Of a stretch of DNA of 64,000 nt, positions 26,878-35,013 are shown piece by piece. The stretch's first letter is position 1, and each line of letters opens with the position of its first letter. Where the stretch lies: contig NZ_JYCN01000001.1 in the NCBI RefSeq assembly GCF_000876655.1, positions 112,684 through 176,683 of the forward strand, read 5' to 3'. The notes under the pieces were generated by a model. The model did no database searches and had not been told where the DNA came from. It saw nothing but the letters and a program-made list of their open reading frames with translations. The position numbers were made by a program, and so were the translations under genes. The stretch is from Arthrobacter sp. SPG23. Its GTDB lineage: Bacteria > Actinomycetota > Actinomycetes > Actinomycetales > Micrococcaceae.

Positions 26878-27893
26878 TAAAGCCGTGTGAGGGGCGAGAG
26901 CGAAAGCTCCAGCACGAAGGCCGCCGCCGCCGTCACCACCGGGGTGAGGACCCAGAAGGCCAGGATCCGGAGCACCAGCCTGCGGTTGGTGACCGGGAAG
27001 CCCTGGTTGCTGCCGGCCCCCAGCACGGCCGCCGTCACCGTGTGCGTGGTGGAAACCGGCCACTGCAGCCCGATAGCCCCGAGCAGCAGGAGAACGGAGC
27101 TGTAGAGCTGTGCCACGAAGCCCCGCAGCGGGTCGATCCGGGTGAGCTTGTAGCCGATGGTGTAGGAGATGCGCCAGCCGCCGGCCAGGGTTCCGGCCGT
27201 GAGCATCGCCGCGGTAAGCAGCGGCACCCAGCCGGGCAGGCCCGCGCCGTCGGACAGCCCCGCGGCGAGGAGCGCCAGGAGCAGCACCGCGCCGGTCCTC
27301 TGCCCGTCCTGCAGGCCGTGGCCGAAGGCCACCGCTCCGGCAGCAATGGCCTGGGTGCGGCGCGACCGGCTGTTGACCACGTTGGGCGGCGTGTAGCGGG
27401 CCGCCCAGGTGGCAGGCCACACCAGCAGATAGGCGCCGACGAACGCTATGACGGGGGACAGCAGGAGGGGCAGCACCACCTGGAACAACAGGGAGTTGTT
27501 CACTCCGTCCACGGCGTTGCCGCCCACCAGCACGCTGGCAAGGCCTCCGCCGGCCAGCCCGCCCACAAGGGCGTGCGTGGAGGAGGACGGAATGCCGCGC
27601 CACCAGGTGTAAATGCCCCATACGACGGCGCTGAGCAGGCCGGCGAGGAGGATCGTCAGGCCGTTTTCGCCCGGCGGCAGCGAGATCCAGGTCCGGCTGA
27701 CCTGCAGCGCCAGGAGCCCGCTCAGCCCGGCGCCGACGAAGTTGAAGAGGGCGGCCAGCAGGACGGCGACCGTGGGCGTCAGGGCCCGGGTACGCACGGC
27801 CAGGGCCACGGACGTCGACGCGTCCCTGAAACCGTTCAGGAAGGCGAATGCGGAGGCAAACAGCACCACCACGACGAAAAAGAACAGGGTCAC
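26877..27893 (-). CDS. Divergent Pit-family inorganic phosphate transporter
   Basis: 338 aa, GTG start, with about ten hydrophobic helices. The two Pit signature repeats are recognisable but altered: NGFRDASTSVA where NGFHDAANAIA is usual, and FGHGLQDGQRT where a GxNDAQKT form is usual. The Ser/Thr-rich loop GIPSSSTHALVGG and VSTTHTV are retained. Low-affinity phosphate (or metal-phosphate) symport is likely. The upstream DUF47 gene ends one base before the start, so the pair is co-transcribed. Convergent with pstB. Confidence 0.85.
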   Translation of the reverse strand: MTLFFFVVVVLFASAFAFLNGFRDASTSVALAVRTRALTPTVAVLLAALFNFVGAGLSGLLALQVSRTWISLPPGENGLTILLAGLLSAVVWGIYTWWRGIPSSSTHALVGGLAGGGLASVLVGGNAVDGVNNSLLFQVVLPLLLSPVIAFVGAYLLVWPATWAARYTPPNVVNSRSRRTQAIAAGAVAFGHGLQDGQRTGAVLLLALLAAGLSDGAGLPGWVPLLTAAMLTAGTLAGGWRISYTIGYKLTRIDPLRGFVAQLYSSVLLLLGAIGLQWPVSTTHTVTAAVLGAGSNQGFPVTNRRLVLRILAFWVLTPVVTAAAAFVLELSLSPLTRL

Positions 27894-27894
27894 G

Positions 27895-28512
27895 TCAGGA
27901 TTCCTTGACGATGATGCTGCCTACCTGGGTGGCGATCCGCCGCATGTCCTTGGTGACTTCCACCAACTGGTTGGCGATATCCCGGTTGCGGGCGTACTGG
28001 GCCCACTTCATGTCCTTGATCATGTCCGCAACCCACACCCGGTGGGTCCGTTCCGCGCGCTTGGCCAGGCGGAGGATCTCGATCCAGTAGTCCTCCAGAT
28101 CGTCCAGGTTGTTCAGCTGCCGCATGGCATCCACGGTGAGCTCGGCCTGCCGGCTGATGATCTCCAGTTGGTCGGCGGCGCGCTTGGGGAGGCGCTCGAG
28201 CTTGTACAGGGCCACCAGTTCCGCGGCGGCGTCCAGCTTCTCCATGGCCTCGTTGAGGTAGCGGGAGAGGGCGTACATGTCCTCGCGGGGGAGCGGATTC
28301 ACGAAGCTGGTGCGCATGTGGGTCAGCAGCGCGAACTGCAGCTCAGCCGATTTGGCCTCGTGATCGTGCATGTCTTCTACCAGGCGGTTGTGTTCGGCGG
28401 CCGGGACGCCGAGGATTTCGGCCAGGGTCCCGGTGGCGAGGACGATCTGGCGGGCCATCTGCGAGAGCAGGTGCAGCCCTGCGGGCTCCTGCGGGAAGAG
28501 GCGGAGCTTCAC
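27895..28512 (-). CDS. DUF47/PhoU-like Pit accessory protein
   Basis: 205 aa from the GTG at 28512, giving an N-terminus KLRLFPQEPAG typical of this family in Micrococcaceae; the frame is open further upstream. Almost entirely helical, with repeated acidic and His-containing segments (LVEDMHDHEAKSAEL) like PhoU-fold proteins. DUF47 proteins accompany Pit transporters and modulate them. Translationally linked to the downstream Pit gene. Confidence 0.88.
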   Translation of the reverse strand: MKLRLFPQEPAGLHLLSQMARQIVLATGTLAEILGVPAAEHNRLVEDMHDHEAKSAELQFALLTHMRTSFVNPLPREDMYALSRYLNEAMEKLDAAAELVALYKLERLPKRAADQLEIISRQAELTVDAMRQLNNLDDLEDYWIEILRLAKRAERTHRVWVADMIKDMKWAQYARNRDIANQLVEVTKDMRRIATQVGSIIVKES

Positions 28513-28848
28513 CTTCGGGTTCCGGCGACGGCAGGGAGCGGCAGGGAATGTGGCCCTCGGGCCATGTGACTTGACGTTGACCCGCACATGGGGATTACTT
28601 TACCGGCAGATCCATGCGGGCATAAAAGTGGTGCCGAACCGGATACGCCTCTCGGCGGTAGGCCGCTCTAGGCGGCTAAATGTTGAAGCCCGGGGGTTTC
28701 GCGGTTCGGCACCGGTTTCAGTTTTCTACTTTGGCTGAACCAAGTCAACATTGACAGCCGGGCAGCTCCGTGCGTAACAGTGGAAGACTTGCGCAGCGGG
28801 CTCTGTCCGCACGGATGCGTGGCGGGCACGGATGCCTCGCGGGGTGCC
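28513..28848. other. Intergenic region upstream of the DUF47-Pit operon
   Basis: 336 bases with no gene I can support. The stretch around 28700-28760 contains an imperfect inverted element (GTTCGGCACCGG ... GGCTGAACC) that may be a transcript-end or regulatory structure. I found no convincing PHO box here. Confidence 0.4.
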
Positions 28849-29508
28849 TCAGTCCAGTTCGCCCAGCCGCCAGGCGTTGGCCGCGTGCTCCAGGTCCTCG
28901 GCGGTCTTCACCAGGAGGTGGGAATTGCGGGTCAGTTTGCTGGCGTGGTTCTCGTTGCTGTGTTCGGCGCCGTCCGCCAGGGTGGCCTGGCCCAGGGCAA
29001 CCACCCGGCAGAAAGCGGCGGAACGTTCCAGCGCGACGTCGAATTCGCCGTCGAACGCTCCCGAGAGGATGGCGTCCGCCATCGTCTTCATTTCGTCCGC
29101 TCCCGGCGGCTCGGCAGCGCCGGCCACCACGTTGGACACCTGCGCCGTGTCCTTGCCGGCCTTGAAGTACACGGAGATCCGCTCGGGGTCCTGGATCGTC
29201 GCGGCACGCAGCGCGTAGAGGCGCCACAGGGCGCCGGGCAGCGACCGGGCCGGGCTTTCCGCCCACATCTCGGCGATGGCTTCCAGGCCCTGCTCGTCCG
29301 CCAGCTTGACCAGGCGCTTGGTCACCTTGGGATCGTCGCTGTCACGGCCGTGGCGCACCAGCGCCTGGGCGGCAAGGTGCGCAGCCTCGGAGACCCGGGC
29401 AGGGTCTGCGCCGCCTGCGAACGGCTCAAAGTCGATGGGCGCAAATGGCTTGGGCTTGTGATGCCGGTTTGCACCGCCGTAGGGCTTGGATCCAGCTTGC
29501 TCGCTCAT
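28849..29508 (-). CDS. Conserved protein of unknown function
   Basis: 219 aa, soluble, mostly alpha-helical. The N-terminus is rich in His/Lys/Pro (NRHHKPKPF), then DPARVSEAAHLAAQALVRHG, LWRLYALRAATI and a C-terminal LLVKTAEDLEHAANAWRLGELD. From memory similar proteins are widespread in Micrococcaceae and have been mis-annotated as RNA polymerase subunits; I see no polymerase motif. No operon partner. Confidence 0.75.
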   Translation of the reverse strand: MSEQAGSKPYGGANRHHKPKPFAPIDFEPFAGGADPARVSEAAHLAAQALVRHGRDSDDPKVTKRLVKLADEQGLEAIAEMWAESPARSLPGALWRLYALRAATIQDPERISVYFKAGKDTAQVSNVVAGAAEPPGADEMKTMADAILSGAFDGEFDVALERSAAFCRVVALGQATLADGAEHSNENHASKLTRNSHLLVKTAEDLEHAANAWRLGELD

Positions 29509-29641
29509 GCCCCCACGCTACTCCTGTGCAGTTCTGTTATCGAGCTTGCCGCCCGGCGGCTTATGGAGTATTAGGGGGACGCTTGAGCGCCATTGTTCGC
29601 GTGAGGGCGCCGGGTGTAAGGCACGACGGCGCCGCGCGCCG

Positions 29642-29675
29642 TTGTGTCAAAGCTGCCCCCGGCGTGGGGTACAGT
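29642..29675 (+). promoter_or_regulatory. Putative tRNA-Lys promoter
   Basis: TGTCAA at 29645 and TACAGT at 29670 form a possible -35/-10 pair with a 19-base spacer, about 80 bases before the tRNA. The GC-rich spacer and long spacing make this tentative. The rest of 29509-29749 shows no gene. Confidence 0.35.
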
Positions 29676-29749
29676 ATTTAACGTCCAGAAATGGACTGGG
29701 CTGACAGTTAGTTTTGTGCGCTTTCGCGCACATTCGCGGCAGTCAGCTG

Positions 29750-29822
29750 GGGCCTTTAGCTCAGTTGGTAGAGCATCGGACTTTTAATCCGTGGGTCGTG
29801 GGTTCGATCCCCACAGGGCCCA
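29750..29822 (+). tRNA. tRNA-Lys (anticodon UUU)
   Basis: A 73-base cloverleaf: acceptor stem GGGCCTT paired with AGGGCCC (one G-U), D-arm GCTCAGTTGGTAGAGC, anticodon loop CTTTTAA with TTT at 29783-29785, and T-arm GTGGGTTCGATCCCCAC. CCA is not encoded (ACTC follows). It reads AAA/AAG lysine codons. Confidence 0.97.
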
Positions 29823-29841
29823 CTCTTTTAGCGAAGAGTGG

Positions 29842-29883
29842 AAAACCCCCGGCTTCCTGGTGACAGGAGGCCGGGGGTTTTTG
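29842..29883 (+). terminator. Intrinsic terminator after tRNA-Lys
   Basis: AAAACCCCCGGC with TTCCT pairs with AGGAGGCCGGGGGTTTTT, giving a stem of about 16 bp (one G-U) and a short loop, followed by five T. It begins 20 bases after the tRNA and ends before arsA. Confidence 0.9.
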
Positions 29884-29938
29884 TTGTCCGGGCCGGTTGG
29901 CCCTTATCCGCATCGACCATTGTCGATATGCTGGCCGG

Positions 29939-31714
29939 GTGAAGTTTCTCGAGAACGCCCCCCGCTTCCTGTTTTTCACCGGCAAGGGCGGCGTGGGCAA
30001 AACCTCCGTGGCGTGTGCAACAGCGCTTTCCCTCGCCAAGGCCGGTCAGAGGGTCCTGCTGGTCAGCACCGACCCCGCGTCCAATGTGGGGCAGGTCTTC
30101 GGCGTGACCATTGGGAACACCGTCACTGCCATCCCGGATGTACCGGGTCTCTTTGCGCTGGAAATTGACCCGGAGCAGGCCGTCGAAGCCTACCGGGAAC
30201 GCATCATCGCGCCCGTCCGCGGACTGCTGCCCGAGAGTGAACTGGCTGGCATCGCCGAGAGCCTCTCAGGTTCGTGCACCACGGAGATCGCCTCCTTCGA
30301 CGAATTCACCAACCTGCTCGCCGACGACAGCTTCTACGGCGAGTATGACCACATCGTCTTCGATACTGCACCCACCGGCCACACGATCCGCCTGTTGCAG
30401 CTGCCCGGCTCGTGGACCGATTTCCTGGCGGCCGGCAAGGGGGACCCGTCCTGCCTGGGCCCGCTGTCGGGGCTCGAGAAGCACAAGCAGGTATATGCCA
30501 AGGCGGTCCGGGCCCTCACCGACCCGGCGAGGACGAGGCTTGTGCTGGTCAGCCGTGCGCAGACATCGTCGCTGGGCGAGATCGAGCGGACCTACCTGGA
30601 GCTCAACCAGATCGGGATCGGTAGCGGCTACGTGGTCTTAAACGGCGTCCTGCCGGAAGCGGCCGGCGAGGAGGAACTGGCGCTGGCCCTGCGGGCGCGG
30701 GAGGCTGCGGCCATCGGGGCCATTCCCGAGGCGGTCGCCGGCCTGCCCCGCGATGTCCTGGACCTGAAGCCGGGCAATATGGTCGGCATTCCGGCGCTGG
30801 AGACACTGTTTGCGGCAACTTTCGGTGCCGGCGTCACAGGTTCCGGCACCGGTGACGCAGCGCGGGTCCCGGAGGTTGAGGACGCCCCTCTTGCTGCGCT
30901 GGTGGACGAAATAGAGCTGGATGGCCACGGCCTCGTGATGTGCATGGGCAAGGGCGGCGTCGGGAAGACCACGGTGGCGGCCGCCATCGCGGTGGCCCTG
31001 GCCAGGCGGGGTCATGCAGTCCACCTCACCACCACTGACCCGGCGGCGCACCTTACCGAAACGCTCCACGGCTCCATTCCGGGCCTGAAAGTTTCCCGCA
31101 TCGATCCGGAAGCGGCCATCCAGGAATATCGCAACCACGTGATGGAGACCAAGGGCCGGAACCTGGACGATGACGGACGCGCTGCACTGGCCGAGGACCT
31201 GATGTCCCCGTGCACGGACGAGGTGGCTGTGTTCCGACAGTTCTCCAGGGTGGTGCAGGAATCCCGCCGGAACTTTGTGGTGATAGATACGGCGCCGACC
31301 GGCCACACGCTGCTGCTCCTGGATGCAACGGGTTCGTACCACCGGGAGATTGCCCGTCAGGTTGGCGCCACAATGGGGTTCGTTACCCCGCTCATGCGGC
31401 TTCAGGACCCGGCGCAGACGAAGGTTGTCCTGGTCACCTTGGCCGAAACGACGCCTGTGCTGGAAGCCGTGGAGCTGCAGGATGACCTGGAAAGGGCCGG
31501 GATTCACCCGTGGGCCTGGGTGATCAACAACTCGATCGCCGCCGCACACCCGCAAACACCGTTCCTTCGGGCCCGCGCCGCGAACGAGATCGAACAGATC
31601 ACGAAAGTGCACACCCTCACGGACCGGGTGGCCCTCATTCCGTTGCTGCCCGAAGAACCCGTTGGTGAAGGTAAATTGGCGGGGTTGACCGCCCTCAGCT
31701 CCCAGCCTGCCTGA
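29939..31714 (+). CDS. arsA: Arsenite-stimulated ATPase ArsA (two-domain)
   Basis: 591 aa from the GTG at 29939. Two P-loop halves: FFTGKGGVGKTSVA near the N-terminus and CMGKGGVGKTTVA near residue 340, each with the DTAPTGHT switch motif. With this start, metalloid-site cysteines fall at 113 (SGSCTTEIASFDEF), 172 (DPSCLGPLSG) and 425 (SPCTDEVAVF), matching C113, C172 and C422 of the E. coli plasmid ArsA. This argues for a true arsenical pump ATPase rather than a Get3-like protein. No arsD or arsB is nearby; the likely membrane partner is Acr3 (inference). Its 3' end overlaps the opposite-strand small gene by 20 bases. Confidence 0.93.
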   Translation: MKFLENAPRFLFFTGKGGVGKTSVACATALSLAKAGQRVLLVSTDPASNVGQVFGVTIGNTVTAIPDVPGLFALEIDPEQAVEAYRERIIAPVRGLLPESELAGIAESLSGSCTTEIASFDEFTNLLADDSFYGEYDHIVFDTAPTGHTIRLLQLPGSWTDFLAAGKGDPSCLGPLSGLEKHKQVYAKAVRALTDPARTRLVLVSRAQTSSLGEIERTYLELNQIGIGSGYVVLNGVLPEAAGEEELALALRAREAAAIGAIPEAVAGLPRDVLDLKPGNMVGIPALETLFAATFGAGVTGSGTGDAARVPEVEDAPLAALVDEIELDGHGLVMCMGKGGVGKTTVAAAIAVALARRGHAVHLTTTDPAAHLTETLHGSIPGLKVSRIDPEAAIQEYRNHVMETKGRNLDDDGRAALAEDLMSPCTDEVAVFRQFSRVVQESRRNFVVIDTAPTGHTLLLLDATGSYHREIARQVGATMGFVTPLMRLQDPAQTKVVLVTLAETTPVLEAVELQDDLERAGIHPWAWVINNSIAAAHPQTPFLRARAANEIEQITKVHTLTDRVALIPLLPEEPVGEGKLAGLTALSSQPA

Positions 31715-31931
31715 GGGTCAGCATTGCTTCGATGTCCCGGGCCGTGGCGTCCAGCCGGGCGATCGTATCGCGCTGGATCGACCGCAGGTACTCGGCGTCC
31801 GACTCGCCGTCCTGCACCCAGTCCTCGTCTCCGGGTGAATCCATCGCCTGGCGCGTGTTGGCTGTCGCGATCCTGATGTTTTCCAGCATCGCGTGCAACC
31901 GGTCCTCGATGGCGGGGGTCTCGGCGTTCAT
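31695..31931 (-). CDS. Small acidic helical protein downstream of arsR
   Basis: 78 aa, acidic, predicted to be nearly all helix (DRLHAMLENIRIATANTRQA ... SIQRDTIARLDATARDIEAML). It lacks cysteines, so it is unlikely to bind arsenic directly. It starts 33 bases after the arsR stop on the same strand and is preceded by GGAGGAAAC, a strong ribosome binding site. Its end overlaps the arsA 3' end. Function unknown; probably co-transcribed with arsR. Confidence 0.7.
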   Translation of the reverse strand: MNAETPAIEDRLHAMLENIRIATANTRQAMDSPGDEDWVQDGESDAEYLRSIQRDTIARLDATARDIEAMLTLRQAGS

Positions 31932-31964
31932 GGTTTCCTCCTTGGTTGCGGTCGCGTCGTCAGC

Positions 31965-32315
31965 TCACAGGGACGCCAGAAGGCCAGCCGCCTGCTCCAG
32001 GGCGCCCGGAACGATGGAGTAGTAGGCCCACGTGCCGCGCTTCTCGCGATGCAGCAGGCCGGCGTCGACCAGGATCTTAAGGTGATGGGACACGGTGGGC
32101 TGCCCCAGGTCCAGTGGCTCAGTGAGATCGCAGACGCAGGCCTCCCCGGACCCGCCGCTCTTGACGATGGAAAGCAGCCGCAATCTATTGGGATCGGACA
32201 GGGCCTTGAACACGAGGGCCTTGCGCCGGGCATCCTCAGCGCTGAGGACAGGCTGACCGGACGGCGCGCAGCAGGCCTCGTCGAGGGCCGGCTCAACAGT
32301 TTGCAGAGAATTCAT
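31965..32315 (-). CDS. arsR: Arsenic-responsive ArsR/SmtB repressor
   Basis: 116 aa from the ATG at 32315. The winged-helix recognition segment is LDLGQPTVSHHLKILVDAGL. Cys15-Cys16 near the N-terminus (EACCAP) plus Cys60 and Cys62 in EACVCDL resemble the C15/C16/C55 As(III) site reported for Corynebacterium glutamicum ArsR rather than the plain CxC type alone. Divergent from acr3, with the operator between them. It should repress both directions until As(III) binds. Confidence 0.93.
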   Translation of the reverse strand: MNSLQTVEPALDEACCAPSGQPVLSAEDARRKALVFKALSDPNRLRLLSIVKSGGSGEACVCDLTEPLDLGQPTVSHHLKILVDAGLLHREKRGTWAYYSIVPGALEQAAGLLASL

Positions 32316-32334
32316 GCGTCTATTATGCACACAG

Positions 32335-32385
32335 ATTGACATTCATCGATATAGTTGGGAATACTTCATATCGACAAACATCAAT
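32335..32385. promoter_or_regulatory. Probable ArsR operator region
   Basis: ATTGACATTCATCGATAT (32335-32352) and ATATCGACAAACATCAAT (32368-32385) are inverted copies matching at 14 of 18 positions. They flank a 15-base spacer in the arsR-acr3 intergenic space. Each half carries the ATTGA/TCGATAT pattern typical of ArsR sites. The AT-richness contrasts with the surroundings. Confidence 0.7.
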
Positions 32386-32422
32386 CTTTCGCAGAGCAGC
32401 ACAAACGCAGCACAGGAGTCCC

Positions 32423-33520
32423 GTGAGAACCCAGACCATCCCGTCGCCCACTCGTGGAGGCGAGGCCGCCGTCGTCGGCAAACTCTCCACCTTGGACCGG
32501 TTCCTGCCGGTATGGATCATCGCCGCCATGGTCCTGGGCCTGCTCCTGGGCAGCTTCATTCCGGGCCTGAACACCGCACTTGAGGCAGTCAAGGTCGGTG
32601 AGGTGTCGCTGCCGATCGCCATCGGCCTGCTGGTGATGATGTATCCGGTGCTGGCGAAGGTCCGGTACGACCAGGCCCACCGGGTCGTCGCGGACCGCAA
32701 ACTCATGATCACTTCGCTGGTTCTCAACTGGGTCCTCGCCCCGGCATTCATGTTTGCCCTGGCCTGGATCTTCATCCCGGACCTGCCGGAATACCGGACC
32801 GGCCTGATCATCGTGGGCCTGGCCCGTTGCATCGCCATGGTGATGATCTGGAACGACCTCGCCTGCGGCGACCGGGAAGCCGCCGCGGTGCTGGTGGCCA
32901 TCAATTCCGTCTTCCAGGTCATCGCATTCGGCGCGCTGGGCTGGTTCTACCTGCAGGTGCTGCCATCCCTGCTGGGCCTGCCGACCACCAGCGCTGACTT
33001 CTCCTTCTGGGCCATCACCGCGTCGGTGCTGATCTTCCTTGGAATCCCGCTGCTGGCCGGCTTCCTCACCCGCACGATCGGAGAAAAGGCCAAAGGCCGC
33101 GACTGGTATGAAGACCGCTTCCTGCCCAGGCTGGGCCCCTGGGCGCTGTACGGGCTGCTCTTCACCATCACCCTGCTCTTCGCCCTGCAGGGCGGTACCA
33201 TCACTTCCCGCCCGCTCGACGTGGTCCGGATCGCCCTGCCCCTGCTGGTCTACTTCCTGGTGGTCTTCGGCGCCGGCATGCTGATCGGAAAGAGGCTGGA
33301 CCTGGGCTACGCAAAAACCACCACCCTGGCCTTCACCGCCGCGGGCAACAACTTCGAGCTCGCCATCGCCGTGGCGATCGGCACCTTCGGAGTGACCTCC
33401 GGGCAGGCCCTGGCCGGCGTCGTCGGCCCCTTGATTGAGGTCCCCGTCCTTGTTGCACTGGTTTATGCAGCCCTCTGGGCCCGCAAACGCTACTTCACGC
33501 CCAGCCCCCTTTCCGTCTAA
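32423..33520 (+). CDS. acr3: Arsenite efflux permease Acr3
   Basis: 365 aa from the GTG at 32423 with AGGAG seven bases upstream. Ten hydrophobic helices are expected; visible signatures include the LARCIAMVMIWNDLACGD segment with the conserved cysteine of helix 4, and FTAAGNNFELAIAVAIG with a conserved glutamate in helix 9. Extrudes As(OH)3 using the proton motive force, possibly energised by the nearby ArsA. First gene of acr3-arsC-trxB-arsO-arsC-MFS. Confidence 0.95.
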   Translation: MRTQTIPSPTRGGEAAVVGKLSTLDRFLPVWIIAAMVLGLLLGSFIPGLNTALEAVKVGEVSLPIAIGLLVMMYPVLAKVRYDQAHRVVADRKLMITSLVLNWVLAPAFMFALAWIFIPDLPEYRTGLIIVGLARCIAMVMIWNDLACGDREAAAVLVAINSVFQVIAFGALGWFYLQVLPSLLGLPTTSADFSFWAITASVLIFLGIPLLAGFLTRTIGEKAKGRDWYEDRFLPRLGPWALYGLLFTITLLFALQGGTITSRPLDVVRIALPLLVYFLVVFGAGMLIGKRLDLGYAKTTTLAFTAAGNNFELAIAVAIGTFGVTSGQALAGVVGPLIEVPVLVALVYAALWARKRYFTPSPLSV

Positions 33521-33543
33521 CCCACACACTTCAGGAGAACCCC

Positions 33544-33966
33544 ATGAGCACCGAAGCCGCCAAGAAGCCCTCCGTCCTGTTCGTCTGCGTCCACAACGCA
33601 GGCCGCTCCCAGATGGCCGCGGCGTTCCTCACCACCCTCTCCAAGGGCGCCATCGAGGTCCGCTCCGCCGGCTCCCAGCCCGCGGACAAGGTCAACCCGG
33701 CCGCTGTCGAGGCCATGGCCGAACTGGGAATCGACATGTCCGCCGAGATCCCCAAGGTCCTCACCACGGAGGCCGTGAAGGAATCGGACGTGGTGATCAC
33801 CATGGGCTGCGGCGACACCTGCCCGATCTTCCCCGGCAAGCGCTATGAAGACTGGGAACTCGAAGATCCGGCCGGACAGGGCGTGGCTGCCGTCCGCCCC
33901 ATCCGGGACGACATCAAGGCCCGCATCGAGGACCTCATCGCCTCCCTTACTCCCGCCGCCAAGTAA
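33544..33966 (+). CDS. arsC: Arsenate reductase, thioredoxin-coupled LMW-phosphatase type
   Basis: 140 aa. The phosphatase-like P-loop is Cys15-VHNAG-Arg21-S. Two further cysteines, Cys89 and Cys93 in MGCGDTCPIFPGK, provide the relay thiols needed for an intramolecular disulfide cascade to thioredoxin. WELEDPAGQ is the usual C-terminal signature. trxB lies 24 bases downstream, which fits this mechanism. It reduces As(V) to As(III) for Acr3. Confidence 0.93.
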   Translation: MSTEAAKKPSVLFVCVHNAGRSQMAAAFLTTLSKGAIEVRSAGSQPADKVNPAAVEAMAELGIDMSAEIPKVLTTEAVKESDVVITMGCGDTCPIFPGKRYEDWELEDPAGQGVAAVRPIRDDIKARIEDLIASLTPAAK

Positions 33967-33990
33967 CCGCCCGAACCTAGGAGACCTTCC

Positions 33991-34980
33991 GTGAGCACCG
34001 AAGTGAGCACCCAACAGCTGATCATCATCGGATCCGGCCCTGCCGGCTACACAGCGGCCATCTACGCCGCCCGCGCAGGCCTGAAGCCCCTGGTCCTTGC
34101 CGGCTCGGTAACAGCCGGCGGCGCCCTGATGAACACCACCGAAGTGGAGAACTTCCCGGGCTTCCCCGCGGGTATCCAGGGCCCTGAACTGATGGACGGG
34201 CTCCAGGAGCAGGCGCAGCGGTTCGGCGCGCAGGTAGTGTTCGACGACGTCACCGAAGTGACGCTGACCGGACACCTCAAGCAGGTGGTCACCGGCGCCG
34301 GAGACATCCACGAGGCACCCGCAGTCATCCTCGCGACCGGCTCTGCGTACAAAGAGCTCGGCCTGCCCGAGGAGAAGAAGCTCAGTGGCCACGGTGTCTC
34401 CTGGTGCGCCACCTGCGACGGTTTCTTCTTCCGCGACCAGGACATCATCGTGGTTGGCGGCGGCGACTCCGCCATGGAGGAAGCCACCTTCCTCACCCGC
34501 TTCGCGCGGACCGTCACCGTGGTGGTCCGCAAGGGCGAACTCCGCGCCTCCCGCATCATGGCGCAGCGCGCCAAGGACAACCCGAAGATCAGCTTCGCCT
34601 GGAACTCCGCCGTCACCGCCATCCACGGCGACCCCAAGGTCACCGGCGTCACACTGACAGACACGCGGAACGGCGAAACCCGCGAACATTCCGCAACGGG
34701 CATCTTCGTGGCGATCGGACACGTGCCGCGCACCGAACTTGTCGAGGGCCAGGTTGACCTCGACGCCGAGGGCTACATCAAGGTGGATTCGCCCACCACC
34801 GTCACCAACCTGACCGGTGTGTTTGCCTGCGGGGACGCCGTGGACCACCGCTACCGCCAGGCCATCACCGCCGCCGGCACCGGGTGCGCCGCCGCCCTTG
34901 ACGCCGAACGCTACCTCGCCGCCCTGGATGATGCGGACAGTATCGCGACCGCCCTGGTCGAAGAACCAACCCACGCCTGA
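33991..34980 (+). CDS. trxB: Thioredoxin reductase in the ars operon
   Basis: 329 aa, GTG with AGGAGA upstream. FAD-binding [18 protein letters not shown], the redox-active CATCDG disulfide, NADPH-binding [10 protein letters not shown] and C-terminal [24 protein letters not shown] are all present. It reduces thioredoxin; its position suggests it recharges the thioredoxin used by the adjacent arsenate reductase. No thioredoxin gene is in the window. Confidence 0.94.
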   Translation: MSTEVSTQQLIIIGSGPAGYTAAIYAARAGLKPLVLAGSVTAGGALMNTTEVENFPGFPAGIQGPELMDGLQEQAQRFGAQVVFDDVTEVTLTGHLKQVVTGAGDIHEAPAVILATGSAYKELGLPEEKKLSGHGVSWCATCDGFFFRDQDIIVVGGGDSAMEEATFLTRFARTVTVVVRKGELRASRIMAQRAKDNPKISFAWNSAVTAIHGDPKVTGVTLTDTRNGETREHSATGIFVAIGHVPRTELVEGQVDLDAEGYIKVDSPTTVTNLTGVFACGDAVDHRYRQAITAAGTGCAAALDAERYLAALDDADSIATALVEEPTHA

Positions 34981-35013
34981 ACCGCCACCCCACCGGATGA
35001 AACAGAGGACACC

